A stretch of DNA of 64,000 bases from Ignavibacteria bacterium. Lineage in GTDB: Bacteria; Bacteroidota; Ignavibacteria; Kapaibacteriales; UBA4661. This document shows, in pieces, positions 48,520 to 59,200 of the stretch. How positions within the stretch are numbered: the first letter of the stretch is position 1; every line of letters starts with the position of its first letter. Where the stretch lies: NCBI GenBank assembly GCA_013298775.1, contig JAAFIV010000015.1:1-64000 (forward strand). Direction: 5' to 3'. Under the pieces are notes generated by a model that was not told the DNA's origin, did not search any database, and saw only the letters and a list, made by a program, of their open reading frames with translations. The position numbers were made by a program, and so were the translations under genes.

Positions 48520-49056
48520 TTACTCTGCTGCTGGAGCTTCGGCAGGTGCTTCAGCCGCAGCTTTTGCCGCCGCTGCAGCTGCTTCTTTTGCTGCCGCCTC
48601 TGCAGCTTTCGCCGCTTCTTTTGCTGCTGCTTCAGCCGCTTTCGCGTCTTCTGCTGCTTTCTTTTCTGCTTCGATAGCTGATTTTTTCTTTTTGCTAAGA
48701 CGCGTAGCGCGTTTCTTACCGAGACGCTCCAAACGCTTTGCTACGGTTTCTTTGTGCTTGGTAAGTTCCGAAGCAATTTCTTCTGCCGATTTTCCTTTGC
48801 GTTCAAGGTACATCTGCAAAAGAACGCCTTCGTGGCTGAGGATTGCACGCGCCATATCGGTCGGCTGTGCGCCCATTTTCAGCCATGCAAGCGCACGGTC
48901 GTCTTTCAAAATTACTTTCGACGGGAAACCAACGGGATTGTACTGACCTAAGTATTCAAGGTAAGCACCATCGCGGGTTTTACGGCTGTCCATTGCGACA
49001 ATATCATACAACGGAGCTTGTTTGCGTCCTCTACGACGCAGGCGGATTTTAACCAT
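48520..49056 (-). CDS. rpsP: 30S ribosomal protein bS16 with long Ala/Lys/Glu tail
   Basis: 178 aa. The first ~85 residues are bS16: MVKIRLRRRGRKQAPLYDIVAMDSRKTRDGAYLEYLGQYNP ... ALAWLKMGAQPTDMARAILSHEGVLL. bS16 stabilises the 30S body. The normal protein is about 80-90 residues. Here ~90 residues are added: a basic helical part (ERLGKKRATRLSKKKKSAIEAEKKAAE), then Ala/Glu/Lys repeats (AAKEAAKAAEAAAKEAAAA), predicted as a long charged helix. Tails of this type on S16 occur in Bacteroidota. It lies 120 bp downstream of ffh with its own TATGTTTG box; rimM, trmD and rplS are not present. Confidence 0.95.
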   Translation of the reverse strand: MVKIRLRRRGRKQAPLYDIVAMDSRKTRDGAYLEYLGQYNPVGFPSKVILKDDRALAWLKMGAQPTDMARAILSHEGVLLQMYLERKGKSAEEIASELTKHKETVAKRLERLGKKRATRLSKKKKSAIEAEKKAAEDAKAAEAAAKEAAKAAEAAAKEAAAAAAKAAAEAPAEAPAAE

Positions 49057-49108
49057 GTTCCAATGAGGTTAAGAGAGTGAATAAAAGTGAAATCTTAACG
49101 TTTTCGCC

Positions 49109-49116
49109 CAAACATA
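49109..49116 (-). promoter_or_regulatory. -7 element of a Bacteroidota-type promoter for rpsP
   Basis: TATGTTTG on the minus strand (CAAACATA at 49109-49116), 53 bp upstream of the rpsP start. No clean TTG stands 19-20 bp before it, so confidence is moderate. Confidence 0.5.
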
Positions 49117-49176
49117 TGTTTTTATGCGGGCTGGGAACGAATTTTCTCGTAATGTTTCATTTCATAATGTCGAGCT

Positions 49177-50547
49177 TTAGCGGCGAAACTTTCCTTGCGG
49201 CATACGTCCCATTCCGGGCGCACCGCCACCCATCATTTGCTGGAGAGCTTGCATTTTGCCGCCGCCTTTGGTAAGCTGCTTCATCATTTTTTGCATATCC
49301 TCGAACTGCTTAATCATGCGATTCACATCCTGAATCGTCGAGCCACTGCCGTTTGCAATGCGCTTACGACGCGAACCGTTGATGATTTTCGGCTGCTTGC
49401 GTTCTTGCTTGGTCATGGACAGGATGATAGCTTCTACGCGCCCTAGAGCCTTTTCGTCCACCTGCACATTGCGCAAAGCCTTGTCCATACCCGGAAGCAT
49501 TCCTAACAAATCACGCAGCGAACCCATTTTTTTCATTTGCTGAAGTTGTTCCAAAAAGTCGTTCAAATCGAACTCGTTTTTGAGAATTTTTTGCTCAAGT
49601 TTTTTCGCTTGGTCTTCGTCGAACTCAGACTGGGCGCGTTCTACAAGCGTCAGAATATCACCCATGCCCAAAATCCGCGACGCAATACGGTCGGGATAAA
49701 AGGCTTCGAGGTTATCCAATTTTTCGCCTGTGCTGATGAATTTAATCGGCTTTTGCACAACCGAGCGAATCGAAAGAGCCGCACCACCGCGTGTGTCGCC
49801 GTCCATTTTCGTCAGCACAACGCCCGTAAAGGCAAGGCGGTCGTTGAAGGTTTTTGCGGTATTGACGGCATCTTGTCCTGTCATGGAATCGCACACGAAC
49901 AAGATTTCATGCGGCTTGACGGAGTTTTTGATGTTCTCCGCTTCTTGCATCATTTCTTCGTCAATCGAAAGACGACCCGCTGTGTCAATAATCACCACGT
50001 CTCTAGCGTATCGTTTTGCGTACTGCACCGCTTCTTCCGCCAACTTCACAGGATTCATGCCTTCTTGCGTGAAAACAGGAATCGTGATTTGCTGGGCAAG
50101 CGTCTTCAACTGGTCAATCGCCGCTGGACGGTAAATATCGCCCGCCACCAAAAGCGGCTGTTTGCCTTGTTTTTTCAGACTTTTCGCAAGTTTTCCGCAA
50201 AAGGTCGTTTTTCCCGAACCCTGCAAGCCAGCAACCATGATGATTGTAGGCGATTGCGGCGACATCACAAGCTGGGAGCGAGTGCTACCCATGAGCGCTA
50301 CCATTTCATCGTGAATAATTTTCACGATAAGCTGTCCGGGCGTAACTTTCCCTTGTACGTCTTGCCCCAATGCTTTGGTTTTTACATCTTCAATGAACTT
50401 TTTTGCGACCTGAAAATTTACGTCCGCATCCAAAAGAGCATTCCGAATCTCGACAAGAGCTTCTTCGATGTTATCTTCGGTAATTTTTGCCTGCCCGCGA
50501 ATCCGCTTGACGGCTTCTTCTAGTCGGGTTTGTATATTTTCAAACAT
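49177..50547 (-). CDS. ffh: Signal recognition particle GTPase Ffh
   Basis: 456 aa. Ffh with 4.5S RNA targets nascent membrane proteins to the translocon. N domain (MFENIQTRLEEAVKRIRGQAKITEDNIEEALVEIRNALLDADVN), G domain with GLQGSGKTT, DIYRPAAIDQL, DTAGRL, TKMDGDTRGGAALS, and an M domain rich in Met (MKQLTKGGGKMQALQQMMGGGAPGMGRMP) with the RNA-binding SRRKRIANGSG. Length and order are standard. No 4.5S RNA was recognised near it. Confidence 0.96.
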   Translation of the reverse strand: MFENIQTRLEEAVKRIRGQAKITEDNIEEALVEIRNALLDADVNFQVAKKFIEDVKTKALGQDVQGKVTPGQLIVKIIHDEMVALMGSTRSQLVMSPQSPTIIMVAGLQGSGKTTFCGKLAKSLKKQGKQPLLVAGDIYRPAAIDQLKTLAQQITIPVFTQEGMNPVKLAEEAVQYAKRYARDVVIIDTAGRLSIDEEMMQEAENIKNSVKPHEILFVCDSMTGQDAVNTAKTFNDRLAFTGVVLTKMDGDTRGGAALSIRSVVQKPIKFISTGEKLDNLEAFYPDRIASRILGMGDILTLVERAQSEFDEDQAKKLEQKILKNEFDLNDFLEQLQQMKKMGSLRDLLGMLPGMDKALRNVQVDEKALGRVEAIILSMTKQERKQPKIINGSRRKRIANGSGSTIQDVNRMIKQFEDMQKMMKQLTKGGGKMQALQQMMGGGAPGMGRMPQGKFRR

Positions 50548-51045
50548 GGTCGAATTTCACAGCAAAGGGTGAGAGAAAATTTTTGCGAAAGACTTCTAAA
50601 ATAAGGAAAAGAAATAAACTACGCAAAACTTTTCCACAGCGTTTTCTTTGAAACTGCGTAATGGTTTCTCGTGAGGGGCAGGTTGTTCTTCTTTTGTGAG
50701 TATTCTTGTGCTGGTATTCTGTGGGTATTCTGTGGGTATTCTGGGAGTATTCAGGGGAAAATTATGGTGTGCATGTGGAAAACTCTGTGGAAAAGCGAAG
50801 TAATTCACACTCCCAATGTGGAAAACTTTGCCGCTAGAGAATGGAAGAAAAATAAATGGATGAACTTCTTTCGGCTTCGGTAGCTTGAGACACTCTTGTC
50901 TGCAAGCCTTCATGCGGAATTGAAGAGGCACAGACAAGAGTGCCTGTACTATAAATCAAGAAAATGCACATTTATTTCGTCGTCGTTTCTTATACGTTTC
51001 AATCGTTATACGTTTGAATCGTGCAAGGCGGGCATGAAGAAGCAC
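50548..51045. other. Intergenic gap with short tandem repeats and GTGGAAAA units
   Basis: TATTCTGTGGG is repeated with an 11-bp period (50715-50747). GTGGAAAACTCT and GTGGAAAAGCGA (50775-50798) plus GTGGAAAACTTT (50818) repeat the unit found in the methyltransferase gene. A short family-A-like palindrome lies at 50881-50951 (TTGAGACACTCTTGTCTG / CAGACAAGAGTGCC). No gene is supported. Confidence 0.7.
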
Positions 51046-51540
51046 TTATTTTAACCCAAACATTCGTTTCATCGCTTCCAATTCAGCATGAGAGACGTTT
51101 TCGGGTTTATCCGTAGAAGCTAGGCGGCGAGCTTCTGGTGTAGATTTTGTGCCAGAATCGGAGCGTAATTCTCGTAAAAAAGCGGATGCTGATTTTACAT
51201 TGCAGCCCGACAATTTTGCAAAGTTATGTACTTCCGTATCCGATGAAATCACGGTTACGCGCCGCGTCTGCTCTTCCAAGCGCACTAAATCTTTGATAAC
51301 TTCATCCGCTTCTTGAAAACGACGCGTTTCGCGGACGTTTACGTTTACTTCTTGCCGTTGAACGGCAGCATTTACGCCATCGAAGACGATGGTAAACAAA
51401 ATATCACGTCGTCGCCGAGCATACCCTTCCACGAGCGTAAGCAAGGTCTGGCGTGCTGTTGTGAGCGACGAATCCATTTGCCGCTTCATCGTTGCGTCTT
51501 TGTGCATGATGTTATGTGCGTCCAAGATGTAGTGCAGCAT
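51046..51540 (-). CDS. NYN/PIN-like RNase domain protein (YacP/Rae1 type)
   Basis: The ATG at 51540 gives 164 aa. The NYN fold is shown by the start MLHYILDAHNIMHKD (catalytic Asp, and DxxN), then FTIVFDGVNAAVQR, the acidic EADEVIKDLVRLEEQ and VTVISSDTEVHNFAKLSGCNVKSASAFL. These acids form the metal site of PIN-like nucleases. B. subtilis YacP (Rae1) is a ribosome-associated mRNA endonuclease; a similar role is possible. It starts 25 bp after the stop of the TPR histidine kinase on the same strand, so it is probably co-transcribed. Confidence 0.85.
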   Translation of the reverse strand: MLHYILDAHNIMHKDATMKRQMDSSLTTARQTLLTLVEGYARRRRDILFTIVFDGVNAAVQRQEVNVNVRETRRFQEADEVIKDLVRLEEQTRRVTVISSDTEVHNFAKLSGCNVKSASAFLRELRSDSGTKSTPEARRLASTDKPENVSHAELEAMKRMFGLK

Positions 51541-51565
51541 TTGAAAAACAAAGAATAAAAAAACG

Positions 51566-53548
51566 TTACATCGCTGGAAATTCCACAATAAACGTCGCGC
51601 CGTGTCCAGCTTGGCTTTCGCAGCGTACTGTTCCCTGCATCTGCTCGACGAGCTTTTTCACGATTGCCAAACCAAGACCCGTCGAATGCTCGCCACCAGT
51701 GGGCTTTGCTGAAAGACGAGCGAACTTACCAAAAAGTTTTTCTTTGTCGTCGTCGGTAAATCCAGGTCCTTCATCTTGAATTTCTATCCGTACGATATCT
51801 TCACGCTGTGAGGCAACTCGCCCCACGCGAACCCACACATGTTTACCAAGAGGTGAGTATTTTACGGCATTGGAAAGGATATTGTCGATCACTTGCATAA
51901 AGGCTATTTCATCTACCTGAATTGTTGTTGAGCTATCTGTGGTAGCTTCTGTATTCAGCAAAGAAAAGTGTAATTGAATTTCCTTCATTGCTGCCGCATT
52001 CATCATGTTTCCTGTCAGCATCTCCACGATTGGTGCGGCATCGAAGACTGCTAAAGAAAATTTCATTTTACCAGATTCTATCGCATTTGCATCCAAAAGA
52101 TTATTCACCAAATCCAGCATCCGATTACTTGTTTGGATAATCATTTCGCTAGAACGCTGCGCTTCTTCGGGTGGAATTTCGTTGTAGCAAATCATTTCAG
52201 CATAGCTGCGCACCGCACCAATAGGGTTTTTGAGGTCGTGCGCAACGATTCCCAGCATCTCGTTTTTCTCATTATCCAAGAGCTGGAGTTGTTGATTTTG
52301 CTCGGCGAGTTGTGTATTTGCAAGCTCAATATCGCCTGCTTGCTCATCCAAAATACGTTGGCGGCGCAAGAGTTCCTGCTCGGTGCGGCGTTTGTATTGA
52401 TACCGATTCACGCCAATAACCAGCAAACCAATGAGCAAAACAAGCCCCAAAAGTAAGAGATTACGCACCTTTGCTTGCTCTTCGGCACGAGTTTTTAGCC
52501 CCGCAATTTCCTTCAGGCGTTCTTCGTCGCGGTATTGCGTGGTCAAAACTGCCGTGCGCTCGGCTGTTTCTGCGGTGTGCATAGAATCGGAAAACTCTTT
52601 GAAATCCTTGTAAAACTCTAGTGCCTGAGCGGGTCGTCCGGTGCGCTCGGCAATTAAGGAGAGCGATTCAAACACCCAGCGCATGATTTCTTTCCCACCG
52701 TATTCCTCTGCAAGGCGCAGTGCTTCTCGCTCGTAGCTTTCGGCACGTTGATAATTTTGCGTGTGAGCATATATTTCTCCCAGCACATGATTCGACAAGG
52801 CAGAAACGCGCTTATCACCAATGCTGCTGGCAATGGCAAGGGCATCTTCGGCAAAACGGAGGGCAAGTTCGGTTTTGCCAAGATTATTGAATGCCCACGC
52901 AACATTTGCCGACACAAGAGCAATACTGGCTGAGTCGCGCAATTCCACATCCACGTCCAATGCTCGTTGCCAACACACCAACGCACTGTCGTTCTCGCCT
53001 TCGCCAAAATGCAACACGCCCAGATTATTTAACATGGATTCCATTGCGCGTTTGTCGTGAACGGCTGTACTCAGCGTCAATGCTTGTGTATAGTAGTCTT
53101 TTGCTTTGGCGTAATTTCCCTGTTTCCGATAATTTGCACCAATACCACCCAATGCCCGTGCAATGGTCGCACTATCTTTCAGGTTTTGTGCGAGATTCAA
53201 GGCGCGAAAATAATACTCCACCGATTGCTCATAAAACCCCTGCGACCACAGCACTGTTCCCATGCGTACTTGTGCCTTTGCCGCACCGAAGGGGTCTTCC
53301 AGCGAATCGGCGAGTGATAGTGCTTGGCGTGCAAAGACCAAAGCCCGCACTGCATCGCGGGTTTCGTACTCTTTTGAAAGCTCGCAGAGAATCTGTACTT
53401 TGGCGGAATCATTGCGTGTATGCCACGACGATAGCACCGCTTCGAGTGAGTCTTTCCGCAAGTCTTTTCGCGCTGTTTGAGCAATTCCTTCACTCGTGCT
53501 GAAGCATAGCAGGAATGGGAAGATAACAAGCAAAAACAATGGTTTCAT
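51566..53548 (-). CDS. TPR-containing sensor histidine kinase 2
   Basis: The ATG at 53548 gives 660 aa. A signal peptide (MKPLFLLVIFPFLLCFSTSEGIAQ) is followed by ~300 residues of TPRs (GNYAKAKDYYTQALTLSTAV, NYQRAESYEREALRLAEEYG). Then come one transmembrane helix (LLLLGLVLLIGLLVIGVNRYQY), a Gln-rich coiled coil, HisKA (MLGIVAHDLKNPIGAVRSYAEMI, His near 440) and HATPase (NAVKYSPLGKH, DEGPGFTDDD, HSTGLGLAIVKKL). It shares the whole architecture with the kinase at 39369. The signal sensed by the TPRs is unknown and there is no adjacent response regulator. Confidence 0.9.
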   Translation of the reverse strand: MKPLFLLVIFPFLLCFSTSEGIAQTARKDLRKDSLEAVLSSWHTRNDSAKVQILCELSKEYETRDAVRALVFARQALSLADSLEDPFGAAKAQVRMGTVLWSQGFYEQSVEYYFRALNLAQNLKDSATIARALGGIGANYRKQGNYAKAKDYYTQALTLSTAVHDKRAMESMLNNLGVLHFGEGENDSALVCWQRALDVDVELRDSASIALVSANVAWAFNNLGKTELALRFAEDALAIASSIGDKRVSALSNHVLGEIYAHTQNYQRAESYEREALRLAEEYGGKEIMRWVFESLSLIAERTGRPAQALEFYKDFKEFSDSMHTAETAERTAVLTTQYRDEERLKEIAGLKTRAEEQAKVRNLLLLGLVLLIGLLVIGVNRYQYKRRTEQELLRRQRILDEQAGDIELANTQLAEQNQQLQLLDNEKNEMLGIVAHDLKNPIGAVRSYAEMICYNEIPPEEAQRSSEMIIQTSNRMLDLVNNLLDANAIESGKMKFSLAVFDAAPIVEMLTGNMMNAAAMKEIQLHFSLLNTEATTDSSTTIQVDEIAFMQVIDNILSNAVKYSPLGKHVWVRVGRVASQREDIVRIEIQDEGPGFTDDDKEKLFGKFARLSAKPTGGEHSTGLGLAIVKKLVEQMQGTVRCESQAGHGATFIVEFPAM

Positions 53549-53668
53549 GGACTCTGCAAGCAATGGTGGTTAATGGTAAGTAATTGCGCACAATCTCGTA
53601 CAATTCCAATATTCAATTCAAACAAAGAAACGCCTTTTTTTTCACAATAGCAAATCCCCTTTCACCTC

Positions 53669-54265
53669 ATGCTTCTTGCGTTCTACAAGCCTTTTGGCGT
53701 ACTATCGCAATTCACGAGCGATGGCTCGCACAATCGAACCTTAGCAGAGTTCGATTTTCCAGCAAATGTCTATCCCGTTGGTCGCTTGGATGCTGATTCG
53801 GAGGGCTTTTTGTTGTTGTCGGATGAGGCGCGAATTGTGAAGTATTTGCTTGAGCCAAAATATGCACACCCGCGTCGGTACTGGGTGCAGGTGGAAGGTG
53901 TTCCCACAGAGCAAGATTTAGTGCGGCTTTCAGGTGGTGTTCGTGTGCAGGACTATACTACGCGTCCCTGCAAAGTGTGGCATCTTAAAGAACAAGAAAC
54001 GGAGCGGCTTCCAGAGCGTATGCCGCCCATTCGTGTTCGCAAAAATATTCCTGTGTCGTGGATTGCACTTGAACTTACCGAAGGCAAAAACCGCCAAGTG
54101 CGGCGCATGACGGCTGCATGCGGCTTCCCGACGCTGCGCCTCGTGCGTGTGCAGATTGGCGCACTTTTTCTTCCCATTCTTGAAGAACAAAACAAGCTCT
54201 CATGCGGTGTTTGGAGGAAGTTGGATGAAAAAGAGGGCGGGTTAGTATTGGGGAAATTTCGGTAA
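53669..54265 (+). CDS. rRNA pseudouridine synthase, RsuA/RluE type
   Basis: 198 aa, without an S4 domain, as in RluE. The catalytic Asp is in YPVGRLDADSEGFLLLSDEARIVKYLLEPKY. Other motifs are LLAFYKPFGVLSQFT at the start and ELTEGKNRQVRRMTAACGFPTLRLVRVQIG near the end. Family members isomerise one uridine of 23S or 16S rRNA; RluE acts on U2457 of 23S rRNA. Exact site specificity is inferred from length and lack of the S4 domain. It is flanked by the divergent kinase gene and the convergent GT39-like gene. Confidence 0.92.
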   Translation: MLLAFYKPFGVLSQFTSDGSHNRTLAEFDFPANVYPVGRLDADSEGFLLLSDEARIVKYLLEPKYAHPRRYWVQVEGVPTEQDLVRLSGGVRVQDYTTRPCKVWHLKEQETERLPERMPPIRVRKNIPVSWIALELTEGKNRQVRRMTAACGFPTLRLVRVQIGALFLPILEEQNKLSCGVWRKLDEKEGGLVLGKFR

Positions 54266-54279
54266 GATCGCAGCAATTC

Positions 54280-56058
54280 TCACTTCACGCGCTCAAAATG
54301 CCGAAACGTATAGATAAATCGTTGCGGAGCCGCATCATCCTTCATTCCTGGCAAGGGTAATTTCACCATTTTTGATTTCATCCAGACATCAAATCCGCTT
54401 TGTTCTTGTGCGGGAAGTGTCGCTGTCTCCGAGTAGCCTTCTTGCACGAGAGCATCTGCTAAATGCTGTGCATTGACTGCATACCGATTGCGCTGAAATA
54501 CTACCCAATGCCGTGTGTTTACGCTGCGGATAAGGGTTTTGCAGGAATCTAGGCTTACCTCTTTTGCAATATCTGTTTCTGCCCAATACAACGACTGAAT
54601 TTCTGGCAAATACCGCTCCACGGCGTTCTTTGAGCCTTGCGAATGCGAATTAACACCCTCCATGCCATAACGATATGCCACTGTGTGCGCAATCGCCGTA
54701 CTGCTGTCGCCTTTGGTGTGAAGCCGCGTAAAGGTGCGTAATTCCTGCAAGGGCGGTGTATGCTGGGTTGCAACAATGTTCATATCCCACACCGCAATTG
54801 CGTACGCGTTGCACAGAAGAATCACGACAAAAAGCACGGATTGAAGACGTTTATTGGCAATGCGCATAAGTGCGAAGCCCAGAAACAGCCACAACACTGG
54901 CGCGACAAAGGGAACACGCTGCACCGATGGAATAAGGTAAATCGTCAGTGGCGGGTACATTTTTACGACCACGACCGACATCACCAAAAGCGGCATCAGA
55001 ACAAGCATCCAGCCGTAGCGATTGTTCAAAATATCCGAGCGGCGAAGCGCAATAAATGCCAGCACAGGCATAATAAACGCCATCGGCAAAACCGCCCAGA
55101 GCGCGTAGGGAGCGACTGCGAAGCCATTCATTACACCAATCAAGGTGGCAGAGAAAAAGGCAATTGCAGCAACGATTTTGTTCGACTGTACGGGCGCGGA
55201 AACGCCGAGATTGATGGTTGTGTAGGCATTCAGAATAGTGAAAATAATGGGTAAAATCATAACGATAATTCCCACTTGCGATACTGCCCACAGCAGGATT
55301 TCACGCGGCTGAACATGAAGTTCGGATGGTTTTCCCTTTGTCAATTCTTGGCTGGAATGTTTATTCTTTGACGAGGCTTGTTTGGCAAATTGCACCGCCA
55401 TCACCACAACATAATGCAGCCCTGCACACAGCGCAAATACTGCCGCCGAGAGGTAATGCACATAAAACAACACCCCCGCACAGAGCGCGTACATCAGCAA
55501 CAACCGATACTCTTTTTCCCGAAACCAGCGCGTATAAGCGTACAACCCCGAAATGCCCAGAAGCATCGCCAATGCTTGATAGCGAGCGATATTTGCACTC
55601 ATCCACACAAGCGGTGTTGTAGCGGCGAGCAGAAATACGCGGTTCTGCACAGTAGCTAATTTGCTTGCATCAGATTTGTTTGCATCAGATTTGCTTGCAC
55701 TTGATTCGCCAGAAGGCTGATGATTTCTTGTATTTGGGGAAATTGAGTATGAACTCATGTACTGCGTAAAATTCCACAACACCCACAAAACAGCACTCAC
55801 CAGCACCACCGATAAAACACGTAAGGGAGTATCCGTATAACCAAAAATTTGTCCCCAGAAATGCTGTATTAACGCCATTCCGGGCGGATTGTTTTCTTTT
55901 GGCGAAAAGTACAGCGCGATAATATCTGACGGCGTTTGCGCCGATGCCCAGTACATTGAAAATTCATCTGCCGCAACCGAGCGCACACCAAGCGTGAGCA
56001 AGGTAAATACCACCAAAGCAGCAATGATGCCGAGAGTAAGCCATGAAGGACGATTCAT
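54280..56058 (-). CDS. Multi-spanning glycosyltransferase-39-like membrane protein
   Basis: 592 aa. About ten to twelve hydrophobic segments are spread over the sequence (LGIIAALVVFTLLTLGV, VLSVVLVSAVLWVLWNF, LLMYALCAGVLFYVHYLSAAVFALCAGLHYVVVMAV and others). The first loop after helix 1 has AADEFSMYW, fitting the acidic metal/substrate motif of GT-C glycosyltransferases of the PMT/ArnT class, and ENNPPGMALIQHFWGQIFG follows as in that class. Members transfer sugars from polyprenyl phosphates in the periplasm. Acceptor and donor cannot be named. It contains a Ser/Asn/Lys repeat loop (SSASKSDANKSDASK). Single gene. Confidence 0.8.
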   Translation of the reverse strand: MNRPSWLTLGIIAALVVFTLLTLGVRSVAADEFSMYWASAQTPSDIIALYFSPKENNPPGMALIQHFWGQIFGYTDTPLRVLSVVLVSAVLWVLWNFTQYMSSYSISPNTRNHQPSGESSASKSDANKSDASKLATVQNRVFLLAATTPLVWMSANIARYQALAMLLGISGLYAYTRWFREKEYRLLLMYALCAGVLFYVHYLSAAVFALCAGLHYVVVMAVQFAKQASSKNKHSSQELTKGKPSELHVQPREILLWAVSQVGIIVMILPIIFTILNAYTTINLGVSAPVQSNKIVAAIAFFSATLIGVMNGFAVAPYALWAVLPMAFIMPVLAFIALRRSDILNNRYGWMLVLMPLLVMSVVVVKMYPPLTIYLIPSVQRVPFVAPVLWLFLGFALMRIANKRLQSVLFVVILLCNAYAIAVWDMNIVATQHTPPLQELRTFTRLHTKGDSSTAIAHTVAYRYGMEGVNSHSQGSKNAVERYLPEIQSLYWAETDIAKEVSLDSCKTLIRSVNTRHWVVFQRNRYAVNAQHLADALVQEGYSETATLPAQEQSGFDVWMKSKMVKLPLPGMKDDAAPQRFIYTFRHFERVK

Positions 56059-56130
56059 AATTACAAAAAATGTGCGAAAACAATACTCAAAACCTCTTCA
56101 CCTGGTAGAGCGAATTTTTCTAAAATTAGG

Positions 56131-56219
56131 CTTCAGTTGCACAGACATTCTTGTCTGTGTTCTCCATTTGAAACCCGCACCAACGCTCACAGATAAGAAT
56201 GTCTGTGCCACTATTGAAG
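56131..56219. repeat. palindromic repeat family A, copy 5
   Basis: CTTCAGTTGCACAGACATTCTTGTCTGTGTTCTCCATTTGAAACCCGCACCAACGCTCACAGATAAGAATGTCTGTGCCACTATTGAAG. It lies between the giant gene's stop and the GT39-like start. The outer termini are not recognisable. Confidence 0.85.
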
Positions 56220-56229
56220 ATTTTTAAAA

Positions 56230-59200
56230 TCAACGATTATTCACCGCATTTTCCACCAAAATATTCACCGTGCGGCAGTAAAAACGCCCTTCTGGTGTGG
56301 TGTTGTCGTGCAGAAGCCCTTCGCTGCCGCGTCCTTCCACGAGAGCATCAGTGCGCTGCAAGGCAGTAGCGGCGGTGCTTGCGCGTTGGAGCGAGAGGGT
56401 TTTGTTGGTTTGTGCATTGCCTGTGCGGTCGGTGTAGCCAACCACCGTCACCCGCGAGCTAGGATTCATGCGCTGTTTCACAATTTCCAAAATGTTTTGA
56501 TGCTGCGTACCCACATCCGCTTTGTTGAAATCAAACAGTAGCAAACCAAAGGTGTTTACTTCTTTGTCGGCAGTTTTGGCAGCACGTTTTTTCGCAATGG
56601 AAATCACCTCGACGGGCAAGGATGCGCCCGCAACAACCGACGCGCCGCTTTCATCCTGCACACCCAGCGAATATTGCACAGGCAACGTGAGTTTTGGTGC
56701 GGTGTTGTTCTCGGTTGCAGTATTCCATTGTAAGCGGTCTTGGGGCTTTCCTGTACCAATAAATTCTTTCAAAAGCTGCGATTCGCGACGCGATTTCTGG
56801 CTTACAGTCATTTGCCATGCCGTGAGCGGAACTTGCGAAAGCGCGTTGGTGCGGAAGCGCACAAGAGGTGGAATCACGGCGCGAAGCGTGTCGCTCGCCA
56901 CAACAACATCGGTAATACTTGGCTCGGAAGCGAGAATTTCCACGCGACGATTTTCCGCAATGCCATCGGGAGTATTTTCACCGGACGGTTTTTCTGGTAA
57001 GCCGCGAAAGCTCGTTTTTATGCGGTCTTCAGCAATTCCCCAGACCTGTATCAAATACGATTTTATTGCTAAGGTTCGTGCTTCAGAGAGGCGTAATTCC
57101 TCACTGCTTGTAAAGCGCACCGTTGCTTGCGTTGCGTTCAGAGCCTGTATTGTGCTTGCCCCAGACTGCCCAGAAGCCTGATTACTGCTTGCATTTGAAC
57201 TATTTATTGTATTGACAGATGTCATACTTGCATTTGTTGTTCTGCCAGAAATTGGATTGCCTCCATTTGCTGCAAGAGCAGCATTGGTGCTGAAAGTAAA
57301 GGTTTTTGGTGCATACAAAAACTGCTCACTTGGGGTGAATTTTTCCTTCGTTGCTTTACAGCCAACAAGCGTAAGGGAAGCATTCGGGTTCGCTTTCATG
57401 CGGCTTCCGATAATATTCAACACATTGCGATACACTTCCAGCGTAGATTGATTGGAAAACTGTCGCTCGAACAAGGTTTTATCAGCATAGCGGCGGCTTT
57501 GTTCTTTGGATAACCGCGCATAGCGTGGCGGCAAAACGGCGGAGTTTTGCTCAAAAAATACATAGTTCAAAAGTGGGTGCATCGTGTTTGCGAGAAATTC
57601 CTCCACGCGCAGGGATTGTATCGGGTATTCAACGCTGTCTTTGCGAGCGGGATTGGGGTTCGGCTTCACGCCATACGCCTGAATATACGCCGAAAGCGTC
57701 GAGCCGCCTGTGCCGAAAAGCTGCACCGTTATTGGGCTACCCAAGCCATTGTACGCAATTTTCAACTGGCAGGATGTCCGCCCCGCGCTGGTGGGCTTGT
57801 AGCGCAAACGCAGCGACATAGCAGATTGCGGGTACAAAATATAGCTCGTATCGGTCTTGATTACTTGCGAAGTGTTACCCACAAGGCGAAAATCGCTAGT
57901 ATTCGGTCCAGCAAAAGCGAGGCTCGTAACCACGACAGGCTGCAAACTGACATTCCGTAGCACCGCCACGAGCGTATCTTTTTGCTGTTTGATTTTTACC
58001 TCCTCAAAATCAATCGTTTTGGTCAGCAACACAAGCAATGGTGCGGAACATGAGCCAATGATAGTTGCGCGAATGGTGTCGGATTGGGTGATAATCCGCA
58101 TCGTTGCTCGGCGTTCGCCCGTAGCGCGGGGTTTGAAGCGGAGTTCAAGGTTTCGTGCGCCTTTGGGAAGAATGACGCAGGGTGCGCCGCCCGCAACAAT
58201 GCTAAATTCCTCCGCGTGTTCGCCCACAAACTCAATTTTCTCAATTTTCAGCGAACTGCCGTCGTTGTTTCGCAAGAGTGCTGGAAAAAGCGAATCTTTT
58301 GCTTCGCCGCGCAAGCAACGTCCCATGTCCACATCCCGCACAGCGAGGCGCGGCGCGGTAATGCGAAAGGGTGCGGCGGATAGTGCTTCTTGAACAGCAG
58401 TGGTGTCGTTTTTCCATGTAAGCGGTGTGAGAACTGGTGTTCCGTCGGTGCGAGTGCTTGAGGTATAGTCAATTTTCCAAAATAATGCTTTACGTTCTGC
58501 ACCAACACTAGCAACGGTGCGCTTATCGCTAGAAACGCGCACATCCAGAACGGCTCCTGTGTGGCTTGTGAGGCGTTGTACGAGTGCGCCTGTTTCAACA
58601 TTCCACATCGTAAGGGTGCGGTCGTCGTTGCCAGTAATCACATGCAGCGAATCAAGGAATGATGCGGTGAGTATGGCAGTTTTTCCACCGAATTGGAAAC
58701 GTTTCCACTCGCCCGTGCGCCCATTCCATGCCCGCATGGTAGAATCAATCGAGCAGGTAACAATTGTGCCGCCATCGGGCGAAAAAAGACCAATATGTAC
58801 TAGTCCTTTGTGTCCCGACATTTTCTCCAAAAGTGTGCCTTTACGCGGGTCCCAGAGCCGTGCAACACCGTCTGCGCTCGTCGTGAGAAGGCGCATTCCG
58901 TCGGGCGAAAAAGCGAGGCTGAGAACGGCTTCTTTGTGTTCGAGTTTGTATAATTCTTCGCCAGATTTCACATCCCAAATCCGCGCAAGGCTGTCTGCAC
59001 CTGCTGTTGCGATGACGGTTGGGTCAGTGGGCGAGAACGCTGCATCAAAGACCTGTCCTGTGTGGCGCAAGGATTGGAGCGTTTCGGCACTTTCGGCAAT
59101 CCAAATTTTCGCCGTACTGTCTGCCGAAGCAGTAACCACACGGTTTCCATCAATGGAAAAGCGCACAGCGTAGATTTCCTCGATGTGGTCTAAATACACA

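Noticed and set aside
49537-50523. 328-aa ORF antisense to ffh
   Set aside because: Shadow of ffh; no domain and atypical composition.
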